64,000 nucleotides of DNA from Enterovibrio qingdaonensis. GTDB taxonomy: Bacteria; Pseudomonadota; Gammaproteobacteria; Enterobacterales; Vibrionaceae. The stretch spans positions 62,001 to 126,000 of the forward strand of contig NZ_JAJUBB010000006.1 of assembly GCF_028683135.1 (NCBI RefSeq), written 5' to 3'. A model generated the notes under the pieces. The model did not search any database. It was not told the origin of the DNA and saw nothing but the letters and a program-made list of their open reading frames with translations. The position numbers and the translations under genes are program-made. The number at the start of each line of letters is the position of its first letter. Position 1 is the first letter of the stretch. Of this stretch, positions 1 through 8,670 are shown piece by piece.

Positions 1-1104
1 CAAACGAATGAAACCGCGGCCTTCCTCGCCAAAGTTATAGCCCATGGTAGGGATAACACCGGCAGCGTGTAGCTGTTTTTCCAGTTCTTCATCTGTAAGT
101 CCCATTGCGCGGCAATCAACCCATGCAAGATAGGTAGACTCTTGGACGCGGTAGGTCACTTGTGTAAGCTCTTTGCCAATGAAATCGGCCAGCAACTGAT
201 TATTCGCATCGAGGTATTTCAGTGTGTCATCCACCCACTCTTTACCGTTACGATATGCTGATTGGTTTGCCAAAATACTGAACGCACTGTAGACATCAAT
301 CCCGTAAGCCAGCAATTTTGATTTCAGTGCTTCGGCTTCTTTCTCGTTCGGGATCATGGTGTTGGTCAGGCGAAGTGACGGCAAACCAAAGGTTTTGGTG
401 CCCGCAATGCACACGGCCATTTTTTCAAAATAGATTGGGTCAACACGCAGGCAACTGAAGAAAGTGTTTTCACCGAAAACGATATCCGCCCAGATTTCAT
501 CCGAGATCAGATACACGCCGTACTCATGACAAAGCTGACAAAGGCGAGTCACTTCTTCTTCTGTCCACACACGACCACCTGGGTTATGTGGATTACAGAA
601 GATCATCACTTTCACACCGTCTTTGAACTGCGCTTCAAGATCGTCAAAATCGATGGTGTAGTAGCCGTTGTCGTTATGCATTTTTGATGTCGCAACGGTT
701 CGGCCTGTATGCTCGATGGTGCGGTAAAACGCATGGTAGACAGGGCTTAGGATAAGAACCTTATCGCCTTCCTTGCTCCAACGTTCAACCAGCATCGCAA
801 TAGCAGGCAGGCTGCCAGGTGTAGTGTGGAACCACTCTTTTTTCAGGGTGACTTGATGACGGTCTTTCCACCAATCAATCACTGAATTGAAGTACTCCTC
901 ACCGCGCTCGGAGTAGCCGAAAATGCCGTGGTCCAAACGTTCTTGAAGCGGCTTGGTGATAAAGTCAGGGGCTTTGAAATCCCAGTCAGATACCCAACTA
1001 GGCAAAGCTTCACCTTCCGGCACGCCCAACCATTTTTCCATGTAGTCCCATTTCAAGCAGTCGGTGCCGTAGCGATTAATTACTGTATCCAGTTCGTGAG
1101 CCAT
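1..1104 (-). CDS. MalY/PatB-type PLP-dependent C-S lyase/aminotransferase (3' end outside window)
   Basis: The minus-strand reading frame opens at an ATG at 1104 behind a GAGGAC ribosome site and stays open to the window edge, giving about 368 residues; relatives have about 390, so only the C-terminus is missing. It is a fold-type I PLP enzyme. Visible marks are an NPHNPGGRVW block typical of MalY/PatB, an SDEIWAD block with the PLP-pyridine aspartate, and a TKTFG segment likely to hold the Schiff-base lysine. MalY/PatB enzymes cleave cystathionine or cysteine conjugates, and E. coli MalY also moonlights as a repressor. It lies 77 bases downstream of nhaC in the same direction and is probably co-transcribed with it. 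The true substrate cannot be told from sequence. Confidence 0.88.
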   Translation of the reverse strand, partial: MAHELDTVINRYGTDCLKWDYMEKWLGVPEGEALPSWVSDWDFKAPDFITKPLQERLDHGIFGYSERGEEYFNSVIDWWKDRHQVTLKKEWFHTTPGSLPAIAMLVERWSKEGDKVLILSPVYHAFYRTIEHTGRTVATSKMHNDNGYYTIDFDDLEAQFKDGVKVMIFCNPHNPGGRVWTEEEVTRLCQLCHEYGVYLISDEIWADIVFGENTFFSCLRVDPIYFEKMAVCIAGTKTFGLPSLRLTNTMIPNEKEAEALKSKLLAYGIDVYSAFSILANQSAYRNGKEWVDDTLKYLDANNQLLADFIGKELTQVTYRVQESTYLAWVDCRAMGLTDEELEKQLHAAGVIPTMGYNFGEEGRGFIRL

Positions 1105-1122
1105 AACGTCCTCAGAAAAAGT

Positions 1123-1148
1123 GGAAGCCTTGAGGGGGCAAGGCTTCC
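1123..1148 (-). other. Perfect hairpin between nhaC and the C-S lyase gene
   Basis: Two exact 10-base arms (1123-1132 and 1139-1148) flank a 6-base loop. On the minus strand no T-run follows, so this is more likely an intercistronic mRNA-processing or attenuating hairpin than a full terminator. Confidence 0.6.
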
Positions 1149-1181
1149 AAGGGTTATTTCATTATTAGTTTTTATGTTCTT

Positions 1182-2627
1182 CTACATTGCCGCAGCAGGT
1201 TGCGCGCTTTTCATGTGATCTTTCGCTTGTGCGATACCGATGCCGGTTACCGCCCAAATCATCGCAAAGAAAATCGCTGAGTAGTTTTGAATTGCCCAAG
1301 GTAGGTAGTCCAGCGTTGATACACCCAAGGTTGCAGCCATGAATACACCCGCGTTAGTCCAAGGCACCAAAGGTTCAATGATGGTGCCTGCATCTTCAAT
1401 GGTGCGAGAAAGGTTCTTCGCATCCAGCTTCATTTTTTTATAGGTATCACGGAACAGCTCTGAAGGGATAAGCAGGGCCAGTTTGCCGTCAGAGGTAGTA
1501 CACACAACAGTGATGGTAGTCACGATGGTTGCACCAATCAGGCTGGTGGTCCCTTTGATGCCTTTTGCCATGGTGTCTACCAGCACTTTTAGGCCGCCAG
1601 TCAGGGCCAGTGTGCCAGCGAAAGAGAAGGCGCAGAATACCAGCAGAACCACACCCATCATGGAAGTCATGCCACCACGGTTAACCAGTGTCAGCACATC
1701 CTTAACAATCTCTACATCACCAAGACCTGCGCCAGCAAACATACTTGCATTGAAGCCACTGATCATCGCAGTCAACGCTGTCTGCAGGCTGAATCCTTGG
1801 AAAATTACTGCGTTCAGCACACCGATTGCAATCGCGGCCAGCATCAAAGGAATGGTAGGCAGCTTGCGAATGGCACCCCACAGAATCAGCAGTGGCGGCA
1901 AAATCAGGAACACATTCAGTGAGAACAGTTGTTCAAGGTTTGCCAGAATCGAAATCACTTTTTCAGGCGTATCTGCAGAGACATCACTGCTGCCCACAAA
2001 GAAGAACACTAGCGCAGACAGAATGAACGCCGGGATAGTCGTCCACAACATGTGCTGAATGTGGGAGTACAAGTCAGTGCCCGCCACCACTGGTGCAAAG
2101 TTGGTGCTGTCTGAAAGCGGAGAAATTTTGTCACCAAAGTAAGCACCCGACACCACAGCACCTGCAACAGCTGCCAAGTTTGCATCCATACCTGCTGCCA
2201 CGCCCATTAGCGCGACACCCACTGTACCAGCCGAACCCCAAGAGGTACCTGTACATAGCGAGACCATGCAAGTCACAAGGAATGAGGTCAGCACCAGATA
2301 TTCAGGGCTGATGACTTTCAAGCCGTAGTAAACCAGCATTGGAATGGTGCCGCCGACCATCCAGCTGCCAATCAGACCGCCAACGAGGATCAGAATGAAT
2401 ACCGCTGGAAGGGTTTGAGCGAGACGATCGATAATGGCTTTTTGAATGTCGTCCCAGCTAAATCCCATTTTCCAAGCAACGCCAGCTGCAACCACAGCCG
2501 ATGCCAGAAGAAGACTTTCGATGGGTAATCCGAATACACCGTATCCAATTACCAGAAAACCAAGCATTGCAATCAAGGGTAGCAATGCCAAAACGTTAGA
2601 TGGAGCAGATGTTACTTTGTTATTCAT
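1182..2627 (-). CDS. nhaC: NhaC-family Na+/H+ antiporter
   Basis: The 481-residue product is hydrophobic throughout, with about eleven to twelve membrane segments. It carries the family-typical small-residue stretch GTSWGSAGTVGVAL (around residue 127) and the conserved GDKISPLSDSTNFAP block (around 165). NhaC proteins exchange Na+ (or related substrates, including organic anions in some members) for protons across the inner membrane. The start codon overlaps one copy of a 13-bp palindrome that is repeated upstream of the divergent LacI regulator. It is the first gene of a likely two-gene operon with the C-S lyase, so the substrate could be a sulfur amino acid or related compound rather than only sodium; that is inference. 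Confidence 0.88.
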   Translation of the reverse strand: MNNKVTSAPSNVLALLPLIAMLGFLVIGYGVFGLPIESLLLASAVVAAGVAWKMGFSWDDIQKAIIDRLAQTLPAVFILILVGGLIGSWMVGGTIPMLVYYGLKVISPEYLVLTSFLVTCMVSLCTGTSWGSAGTVGVALMGVAAGMDANLAAVAGAVVSGAYFGDKISPLSDSTNFAPVVAGTDLYSHIQHMLWTTIPAFILSALVFFFVGSSDVSADTPEKVISILANLEQLFSLNVFLILPPLLILWGAIRKLPTIPLMLAAIAIGVLNAVIFQGFSLQTALTAMISGFNASMFAGAGLGDVEIVKDVLTLVNRGGMTSMMGVVLLVFCAFSFAGTLALTGGLKVLVDTMAKGIKGTTSLIGATIVTTITVVCTTSDGKLALLIPSELFRDTYKKMKLDAKNLSRTIEDAGTIIEPLVPWTNAGVFMAATLGVSTLDYLPWAIQNYSAIFFAMIWAVTGIGIAQAKDHMKSAQPAAAM

Positions 2628-2638
2628 GTAATTTACAT
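2626..2638. promoter_or_regulatory. Operator-like palindrome, copy 1
   Basis: The 13-bp sequence ATGTAATTTACAT is a perfect inverted repeat (six-base arms around one central base). It overlaps the nhaC start codon. An identical copy lies at 2766-2778 next to the lacI-type gene, so it is a strong candidate operator for that regulator. Confidence 0.65.
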
Positions 2639-2728
2639 CCGGTAGGGCCAGAAAAAACAGAGATAAATAAAAGTTCTAATCAGTTCTAAGTCGCATTATT
2701 AAAATAATCCTTAAAACACCTACGATCC

Positions 2729-2742
2729 GTGATGGATTTCAC
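2729..2742. promoter_or_regulatory. CRP-like binding site
   Basis: GTGA-N6-TCAC is exact at 2729-2742, matching the core of the CRP consensus (TGTGA-N6-TCACA). It sits midway between the two palindromes in the divergent promoter region, which suggests catabolite control of nhaC/C-S lyase and/or the regulator gene. Confidence 0.55.
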
Positions 2743-2765
2743 CAATGCAAAACAATATGATTTCA

Positions 2766-2778
2766 ATGTAATTTACAT
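2766..2778. promoter_or_regulatory. Operator-like palindrome, copy 2
   Basis: This is an exact second copy of ATGTAATTTACAT, 28 bases before the regulator start codon and 140 bases from copy 1. The pair would allow looping or independent repression of the two divergent promoters. Confidence 0.65.
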
Positions 2779-2805
2779 GATTCAAAAGTATGATCGGGGA
2801 CACAA

Positions 2806-3798
2806 ATGGCGACTATCAAGGATGTTGCGAAGGCTGCTGGGGTATCCATCGCAACCGTTTCGAGAGTGATTAATCAGGCAAACAACGTGGTACCAGCGAC
2901 CGTGTCCAAGGTCGAAGCTGCCATGTGTGAACTTGGCTTTGAAACAAAAGGAAATCGCCGCCTTACCATCAACCAAGGGAACGACCTGCTGGGCTTAGTG
3001 ATCAGCCGATTCAATTCCCCGTTTTATGGTTTGCTGACGCAAGGCGTCGAAAAAATTGCACGTAAGCATGGTCGCAATCTTTTGGTGCTCAGTGGTGAGT
3101 ATGATGAAGTGAAGGAGCAAGAAGCGGTTGATGTCCTGTTGGCGAAAGGATGTCGCAACATTGTTCTTCACAGTAAAGGCATGCCAGACCACGCGCTGAT
3201 CAAGCTTGCTAAGCAACTTCCGGGATTAATTTTGGTGAACCGTCACGTTGAAGAGATGACGAACCAGTGTGTATGGCTGGATAACGGCGAAGGGACGTAT
3301 CTGGCGACCAAACACTTGATTGACCAAGGCCACCGAGCGATTGCCTATATTTCCTGTGAAATGGCCCTTGATGATAAAGCCGATCGTTTCGATGGGTATT
3401 GCCGCGCGCTCACTGAAGCGGGCATTGACCTCAACCCAGATTGGGTTGAAGAGGTGCCATTTGGCGAGCAAGGTGGTGTGACTGCCGCAAACAACCTCCT
3501 TAACAAAGGCCTGCCGGTGACGGCATTGGTGGCATTCAATGACTTTTTTGCAGCCGCAGCCATGCAAGTGTTCAAAGAGCACGGGATTAGTATTCCTGAA
3601 AGGCTGTCGATTGTCGGGTTTGATGACGTGTTGCCAGAGTGCTATTTCAGCCCGAAATTGACGACCATTCGCAACCCGATAGAAAGCATGGGCATGAATG
3701 CAGCAAGGCTGTCTATTGAAGGGAAGGACAGCGCGTTGGTGAGAGGTTTTCAGCCACTTTTGATCAAACGAGATTCGGTTTCATCTGCAAACAATTAA
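2806..3798 (+). CDS. LacI/GalR-family transcriptional regulator
   Basis: The 330-residue protein starts with a LacI helix-turn-helix (IKDVAKAAGVSIATVSRVIN, residues 4-23). A periplasmic-binding-like effector domain (about residues 60-325) follows, ending with GFDDVLPECYFSPKLTTI, typical of the GalR/LacI group. It is divergent from nhaC and the C-S lyase and flanked by paired palindromes. The arrangement recalls E. coli malI, a LacI-type repressor divergent from malX-malY, with NhaC in the place of MalX. The effector is unknown. It could also affect the aldehyde reductase gene 91 bases downstream, although a hairpin separates the two. Confidence 0.9.
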   Translation: MATIKDVAKAAGVSIATVSRVINQANNVVPATVSKVEAAMCELGFETKGNRRLTINQGNDLLGLVISRFNSPFYGLLTQGVEKIARKHGRNLLVLSGEYDEVKEQEAVDVLLAKGCRNIVLHSKGMPDHALIKLAKQLPGLILVNRHVEEMTNQCVWLDNGEGTYLATKHLIDQGHRAIAYISCEMALDDKADRFDGYCRALTEAGIDLNPDWVEEVPFGEQGGVTAANNLLNKGLPVTALVAFNDFFAAAAMQVFKEHGISIPERLSIVGFDDVLPECYFSPKLTTIRNPIESMGMNAARLSIEGKDSALVRGFQPLLIKRDSVSSANN

Positions 3799-3810
3799 GT
3801 CGATGAACGA

Positions 3811-3869
3811 CGTTGAGAATGAGAGTACTATCCGGAAAAGCAGGGAGCCTCAGCCCCACATTCTCAACG
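3811..3869 (+). terminator. Hairpin in the leader between lacI-type gene and yqhD-like gene
   Basis: Exact 11-base arms (3811-3821 and 3859-3869) enclose a 37-base loop and are followed by GGCGTTTTATTA. It may terminate or attenuate transcription after the regulator. It occupies the region before the ATG at 3890 and argues that translation of the next gene begins there rather than at the in-frame ATG at 3803. Confidence 0.45.
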
Positions 3870-3889
3870 GCGTTTTATTAGGACAAGAC

Positions 3890-5038
3890 ATGCATTTTAC
3901 CTACGTCAATCCAACGGTTATCCATTTTGGCCAAGGCCAAATTGCGGCAATCAAACAAGCTATTCCCGCTGACAGCAAAGTGTTGGTGATTTATGGCGGC
4001 GGCTCTATCAAGCGCAATGGCGTCTATGAGCAAGTTTCTGCAGCGTTGGACGGTCACAAGTGGCTGGAGTTTTCAGGCGTTGAGCCAAACCCGACACGTG
4101 AGACGCTCGACAAAGCGGTAGCGATCGTGAAAGAACAAGGTGTTGATTTCATTTTGGCAGTCGGTGGCGGGTCGGTCATTGATGGCTCGAAGTTTGTCGC
4201 TGCAGCATCGAAGTATGACGGTGACAGCTGGGACATCATGTCCGAAGGTCATCATGTGACAGAAGCGACGCCGTTGGGCGCGATTTTGACGTTACCAGCA
4301 ACGGGCTCTGAATCTAACAGTGGTGCCGTTATCACGTATGCCGCAGAGCAATCGAAGCTTTGTTTCATGTCATCAGCTGTTCAGCCCAAATTTGCGGTTT
4401 TAGACCCAGATGTCATCAAGTCGTTGCCTGAACATCAGGTTATCAATGGCATTGTGGATGCGTGGGTACACATCTGTGAGCAGTACATTACCGTGCCAAC
4501 GGGCAATAGGGTGCAAGAAGGCTACGCAGAAAGCTTGTTGAAAAACCTACTGGTACTGGGTCAGCAATTTGATGCCCGTGACAGTGATATGTGGCGCGCG
4601 AATTTGATGTGGACGGCAAACCAAGCGTTGAATGGCATGTTAGGTTCTGGCGTTCCGCATGACTGGGCAACACACATGATTGGGCATGAAATTACCGCGA
4701 TTTGGAATGTGGATCATGCGCGTTCATTGGCGATTGTTCAGCCTTCTTTGCTGCGCGATCAAATCGATGCAAAGCGCAGTAAGCTCGCGCAAATGGGTCA
4801 AAATGTGTTTGGTTTGGCTGGTGACGAGGAATTGGCATCTCGCACTGTTGACGCAATCGAAGACTTCTACCGTTCTCTTGGGGTTGAAACCACCTTCTCA
4901 GCACCTGGCATGGAAAAGGATGCAGCGGCAGAGGCAGTGGTTTCGAGCCTCGATAAGCATGGCATGACAGCTCTGGGTGAGCATGAAGCGATCACGCTTG
5001 ACGTTTCACTCCGTATTCTGGAAAACGCGTTTATCTAA
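3890..5038 (+). CDS. yqhD: YqhD-like iron-containing alcohol dehydrogenase / aldehyde reductase
   Basis: The chosen ATG at 3890 (AGGACA just upstream) gives 382 residues, close to E. coli YqhD (387). It is a group III metal-dependent dehydrogenase. Visible are YGGGSIKRNGVYEQV near residue 40, the NADP-binding VGGGSVIDGSKF, LPATGSESNSGAV, the metal-binding region VDAWVH and GVPHDWATHMIGHE, and a later DHARSLA. The match to YqhD is close along the whole length. YqhD reduces a wide range of aldehydes with NADPH and protects against aldehyde and lipid-peroxidation stress. An in-frame upstream ATG at 3803 would add 29 residues over a hairpin and is thought non-coding. Confidence 0.9.
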   Translation: MHFTYVNPTVIHFGQGQIAAIKQAIPADSKVLVIYGGGSIKRNGVYEQVSAALDGHKWLEFSGVEPNPTRETLDKAVAIVKEQGVDFILAVGGGSVIDGSKFVAAASKYDGDSWDIMSEGHHVTEATPLGAILTLPATGSESNSGAVITYAAEQSKLCFMSSAVQPKFAVLDPDVIKSLPEHQVINGIVDAWVHICEQYITVPTGNRVQEGYAESLLKNLLVLGQQFDARDSDMWRANLMWTANQALNGMLGSGVPHDWATHMIGHEITAIWNVDHARSLAIVQPSLLRDQIDAKRSKLAQMGQNVFGLAGDEELASRTVDAIEDFYRSLGVETTFSAPGMEKDAAAEAVVSSLDKHGMTALGEHEAITLDVSLRILENAFI

Positions 5039-5058
5039 CGGTAAATTCTGCATGAAAT

Positions 5059-5090
5059 AGCCGGCCATTTTCGCAATGTCCGGCTTTTTT
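5059..5090. terminator. Rho-independent terminator after yqhD-like gene
   Basis: The stem AGCCGG/CCGGCT with a 15-base loop is followed by TTTTT on the plus strand. It touches the 3' end of the convergent MarR gene (5089). Confidence 0.8.
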
Positions 5091-5667
5091 ACAATGTGTC
5101 TTCGGTCGGTGCTGAATGTTCACGACAAATCAGATCACCACCCGAAATGTTCAACGTCATCTTGGTCAAATCGCAGAAGAACTCTTGATCTGAATAGGGC
5201 TTGTGAAAACGGCAGGTTTTGCAAAGGCCAAAACTTGCGCAGTTATTTGATTTCTGAATATCCCTCAGCAAAGCCTCAAGCTGCGTTTTTAGCGTATCTT
5301 GAGCATCACCCAAACTTTCTATGCCACGGCGAATAGAAGCAGGCGGTATCGCTTGTTGTGAAACTGCTAATCCTTGCTTTGAGAGCCGCAAGTGCGTGAC
5401 GCGACGATCAATGGGGTCTTTTTCCTTGGTCAGAAACCCTTTTTTTTCCAACAAGGTGATCGACTGAGATGTCGTGCCTTTCGTGATCCCTAAAAATTCG
5501 GTCACAGCGGCTGGGGTGTCACTGAATTGGTTACAGCGAGAGAGGTAGTAAAGTACTTCCAAATGAACAGGGTGCAACCCATATTCCAAGCCAGCAAGGC
5601 GAACTTCATTTCTGAATAACGTTGTAATGCGCTCAATGATGTCGCAGAGCGGATCCTCATTACTCAT
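5089..5667 (-). CDS. MarR-family regulator with cysteine-rich C-terminal tail
   Basis: The 192-residue protein has a MarR winged helix over residues 10-135: a recognition region around TKGTTSQSITLLEKKGFL and a wing with KDPIDRRVTHLRLS. Beyond the usual MarR end, at about residue 140, there is an extra tail with C143, C149, C152, C165 and C181, spaced C-x5-C-x2-C-x12-C-x15-C. This arrangement suggests a metal or iron-sulfur site, or a thiol switch, that could make DNA binding respond to metal or redox state. The target is unknown. It is convergent with the aldehyde reductase gene. Confidence 0.85.
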   Translation of the reverse strand: MSNEDPLCDIIERITTLFRNEVRLAGLEYGLHPVHLEVLYYLSRCNQFSDTPAAVTEFLGITKGTTSQSITLLEKKGFLTKEKDPIDRRVTHLRLSKQGLAVSQQAIPPASIRRGIESLGDAQDTLKTQLEALLRDIQKSNNCASFGLCKTCRFHKPYSDQEFFCDLTKMTLNISGGDLICREHSAPTEDTL

Positions 5668-5884
5668 ACGCGTTTCCTCAACAAGTCTTTGGGTAAATCT
5701 GTTTTTACTGCCAGATCAATATTTTAATCCAAATAGAGTGTTGATGCGAAACCATATTAGCAAAAACGCAATTACGCTATAGAAAAGAAGACGTTCGTGA
5801 GGTGCTGTTCATGCGTTATCGGGCTGGTCACTACCACAGCAGAGTTTGGGGGAGGCATTGCGACGTGATAATAAGTGTCGATAT

Positions 5885-5915
5885 AAAAATCCCTGAGCAG
5901 AACTCAGGGATTTTT
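5885..5915. terminator. Bidirectional terminator downstream of porin
   Basis: Perfect arms AAAAATCCCTGAG and CTCAGGGATTTTT enclose a 5-base loop. It lies 38 bases beyond the porin stop codon and works on the minus strand for that gene. Confidence 0.88.
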
Positions 5916-5952
5916 GCGCTAAACGGAAGTCCGTTTTGAGGCGTTATCTGGA

Positions 5953-6933
5953 TTACAGGTAGTAACGAACACCCAGTTTCCACTGGTTGTTGTTGTCTTC
6001 TGAGCCATCTAGGCCAAACTGGTAACCTGCGAAACCAACGAAGGTTTGCGTGAACTTGTATTCAGCTTGAACCGCAGCAGTTTCATACACTGAGCTGTCT
6101 TTCTTCTCGTCAGTCACTGACTCGTAGTTTGCAATCAGGTTTACACCGTTGCTCAGACCGTAGCCAGCCAGAAACTCAATCACGTTGGTTTCTGGTAGTA
6201 CTTCTTTGTCTGAATTAGTAATCATGTACTCGCCCATCGCGTAAGCCCCCGCGACGTACAGGCCGTTGCCCCAAGAACCGTAGCTTGCGCTGACAATATG
6301 AGATTGCGCGTTATCAGTCGCTACATCACCCGTGGTGAAAGCGTAGTTAACCGCAAAATCAGAGATATTGTAGCTGATCGCTGCTTGCAGGCGAGTTTCA
6401 TAGTCGCCATGTGCGCCCTGCCAGCCACCTGCCACTGTCAGTGACTGTGACTCACCCAGTGCTAACGTGTTGGTGTAGCTCACCATTTTGTCAGCACGGC
6501 CAGTGCCTAGGTTAGCGTGGTCGCTGTAAGTAAAGTCACTTGCGTAAGAGATTGGCTTATCAACGGTTGCAACTGCGTTGTAGTAAGGTGCCCACTGGGT
6601 ACCGACAACAACACGACCTGCATTTTCATGTGTCAGGCCGATGTAGCCCAGACGGGTAGTGAATGCGTTTTCGCCGTTGGTCAGGTAGTTCAGTGCCCAC
6701 TCACCTTTTGCATCAGCAACAAAACCGTTGCCCATGTCGTGAGTCGCGTTGAAGTTCAGACGTGGTGATGCAGAGATAACTTCAAGCTCACCTTTGTCTG
6801 AATCGCTCAGTGCCACAGATACGTGACCGCCGATCGCGAATGTTGAACCGTTTGCATTATAAAGCTCGATTGCAACCGCTTGAGAAGTGAAAGCAGAAGT
6901 GGCGATAGCAATAGCGAGTAGTTTCTTATTCAT
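5953..6933 (-). CDS. General outer-membrane porin (Gram-negative trimeric type)
   Basis: The ATG at 6933 starts a clean signal peptide (MNKKLLAIAIATSAFTSQAVA) and gives 326 residues; an in-frame ATG at 7023 would add 30 unlikely residues. The mature part starts IELYNANGSTFAIGGHVS, and alternating hydrophobic strands run to the terminal aromatic pattern LGVRYYL, typical of OmpU/OmpC-like 16-strand porins and needed for BAM recognition. It forms diffusion pores in the outer membrane. It is monocistronic with its own terminator. Confidence 0.9.
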   Translation of the reverse strand: MNKKLLAIAIATSAFTSQAVAIELYNANGSTFAIGGHVSVALSDSDKGELEVISASPRLNFNATHDMGNGFVADAKGEWALNYLTNGENAFTTRLGYIGLTHENAGRVVVGTQWAPYYNAVATVDKPISYASDFTYSDHANLGTGRADKMVSYTNTLALGESQSLTVAGGWQGAHGDYETRLQAAISYNISDFAVNYAFTTGDVATDNAQSHIVSASYGSWGNGLYVAGAYAMGEYMITNSDKEVLPETNVIEFLAGYGLSNGVNLIANYESVTDEKKDSSVYETAAVQAEYKFTQTFVGFAGYQFGLDGSEDNNNQWKLGVRYYL

Positions 6934-7498
6934 TGTTTTTATTCCGTTTAATTGATGGTCTGTTATGTCCAAAACAGCCAAAAAGTGTCTGAGACACTGG
7001 TGGCTTGTTAACAGGCTCGCCACGAATGTATTTCATAAGTGAATGATTTAACTCATGAAACATTCTCAAAGAATAAAAAATTTAATAAATGTTATTTCTA
7101 TCAATAGCTTGAGAAGTGTTTGGTTGATATTTGATTTACCTTGCTGCTCATTTTTTTATCTATTCGGTAGGCGTGTTTTGAGCGACGTCAGAGCGAAGAT
7201 AAAACTGCGACTAAACGTTCATTAAAATGAGGCTTGATGAGGGTTGTTGTAGTGAGTTTTGCGATCCGTGTTGCTTATTTTGACGGTTTTGACGGAGGGG
7301 ATGGGTTGCACTGACTAAATTTGAAGCGGTAGTAAGGGGTATGTATAATCCCGCCTCCAAAGGCTCGAAACCCGCTCCGAACCTACCCCCAAAAGGGCGA
7401 TGGTCAGGAAAGAAATCGCTAGCCACAACAAAATTTTACATTGCTTCGCCGAAGTGGAATATATAGCTAAGGCGCTGAAATTTAGTGAGATGTTAACT
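6934..7498. other. Gene-free divergent region between porin and dusA
   Basis: About 560 bases without a convincing gene. The porin promoter and an AT-rich 5' leader lie on the left (about 6934-7180). A good sigma-70 promoter for dusA lies on the right (7321-7349). Open frames reading into this stretch from the porin and dusA sides are upstream extensions of those genes, without ribosome sites or similarity. Confidence 0.6.
7321..7349 (+). promoter_or_regulatory. Sigma-70 promoter of dusA
   Basis: TTGAAG (7321-7326) and a perfect TATAAT (7344-7349) are separated by exactly 17 bases, about 150 bases before the dusA start. Confidence 0.65.
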
Positions 7499-8479
7499 AT
7501 GTATCCTACTGCCCGTTTTTCTGTTGCGCCGATGCTTGATTGGACGGATCGCCACTGTCGCTACTTCCACCGTATCTTGTCGCAAAACGCGCTGCTGTAC
7601 ACCGAGATGGTGACGACCGGTGCCATTATTCACGGTAAAGGCGATTTCCTGATGTTCAATGAAGAAGAACATCCGGTTGCATTACAGCTAGGCGGTTCAA
7701 ACGTGGCGGACTTGGCGCATTGCGCGAAGCTGGCGCAAGAGCGCGGCTACAACGAGATTAACCTGAACGTAGGTTGTCCGTCTGATCGCGTACAGAATGG
7801 TCGCTTCGGTGCTTGCCTGATGGGTGAAGCCGATTTGGTCGCGCAATGTGTCGCGGCAATGAAAGAGGTGGTCGATATTCCTGTGACGGTGAAAACCCGC
7901 ATCGGTATCGACGATCAGGACAGCTATGAGTTTCTGGTCGACTTCGTGCGAACAGTGAGTGAGAAAGGCGGGTGTGATGATTTCACTATTCATGCACGCA
8001 AAGCATGGTTGTCAGGCTTAAGCCCGAAAGAAAACCGTGAAATCCCGCCGTTGGACTACCCACGCGTTTACCAACTGAAGAAAGATTTCCCGCACCTGAC
8101 GATGGCAATTAACGGTGGTATCAAGTCGCTGGATGAGGCTGAAGAGCACCTGAAATTTATGGATGGTGTGATGATCGGTCGCGAAGCTTACCAAAGCCCT
8201 TACTTGCTGGCTGAAGTAGATAGCCGCTTGTTCGGTAGTGATACGCCAATTATCAAGCGTTCTGAGGCAGTAAAAGCCATGTTCCCGTATATCGAAGAGC
8301 AACTGAGCAAAGGTACATACCTGAACCATATCAGCCGCCATATGCTGGGTATTTTCCAGAACATGCCAGGTGCGCGTCAATGGCGTCGTTACATCAGTGA
8401 AAACGCACATAAGCCTGGTTCGGGTATTGAAGTACTGGAAGCGGCGTTGGCGAAAATCCCTGCGGAGTTGGATGTATAA
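7499..8479 (+). CDS. dusA: tRNA-dihydrouridine(20/20a) synthase DusA
   Basis: DusA is an FMN enzyme that uses NADPH to reduce U20/U20a in the tRNA D-loop. The protein shows [18 protein letters not shown] at the start of the barrel, [14 protein letters not shown], the catalytic-cysteine segment [38 protein letters not shown] and INGGI. ATG at 7499 (326 residues) is preferred; an ATG at 7490 and an upstream in-frame start at 7400 also exist, but similarity to DusA begins just after 7499. pspG follows, as in E. coli (yjbN-yjbO). Confidence 0.95.
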   Translation: MYPTARFSVAPMLDWTDRHCRYFHRILSQNALLYTEMVTTGAIIHGKGDFLMFNEEEHPVALQLGGSNVADLAHCAKLAQERGYNEINLNVGCPSDRVQNGRFGACLMGEADLVAQCVAAMKEVVDIPVTVKTRIGIDDQDSYEFLVDFVRTVSEKGGCDDFTIHARKAWLSGLSPKENREIPPLDYPRVYQLKKDFPHLTMAINGGIKSLDEAEEHLKFMDGVMIGREAYQSPYLLAEVDSRLFGSDTPIIKRSEAVKAMFPYIEEQLSKGTYLNHISRHMLGIFQNMPGARQWRRYISENAHKPGSGIEVLEAALAKIPAELDV

Positions 8480-8550
8480 CCGCTTTTGTCTGAATGGTTG
8501 GTTAAATTTACCGCAATACTTGGCGTAAATTACTAAAAACATTGAAGCCG

Positions 8551-8576
8551 CAGTCCTCTTAGGACTGAGGTTTTTT
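8551..8576 (+). terminator. Terminator after dusA
   Basis: CAGTCCT/AGGACTG arms with a 3-base loop, followed by GAGGTTTTTT. This separates dusA from the independently controlled pspG. Confidence 0.85.
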
Positions 8577-8609
8577 ATTATCTCATTGAAATGTATAGAA
8601 TTAGTAAAG

Positions 8610-8627
8610 TTGGCCTACTTCGTGCAA
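8610..8627 (+). promoter_or_regulatory. Sigma-54 promoter of pspG
   Basis: TTGGCCTACTTCGTGCAA has the invariant GG (8612-8613) and GC (8624-8625) separated by exactly 10 bases, with good agreement to TGGCAC-N5-TTGC. It lies 44 bases before the pspG start. In enterobacteria pspG is a PspF/sigma-54 regulon member, so the site fits. Confidence 0.75.
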
Positions 8628-8670
8628 TAAGCTAGAAAAAGAAAGTCTCTGTGTACCTTAGGAGGGTCTG

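Noticed and set aside
1483-2058. 191-codon plus-strand frame inside nhaC
   Set aside because: Antisense shadow; the minus-strand product is a clear NhaC antiporter.
3803-3889. N-terminal extension of the YqhD-like protein
   Set aside because: It lies over a hairpin, lacks similarity to YqhD, and the ATG at 3890 has a better ribosome site.
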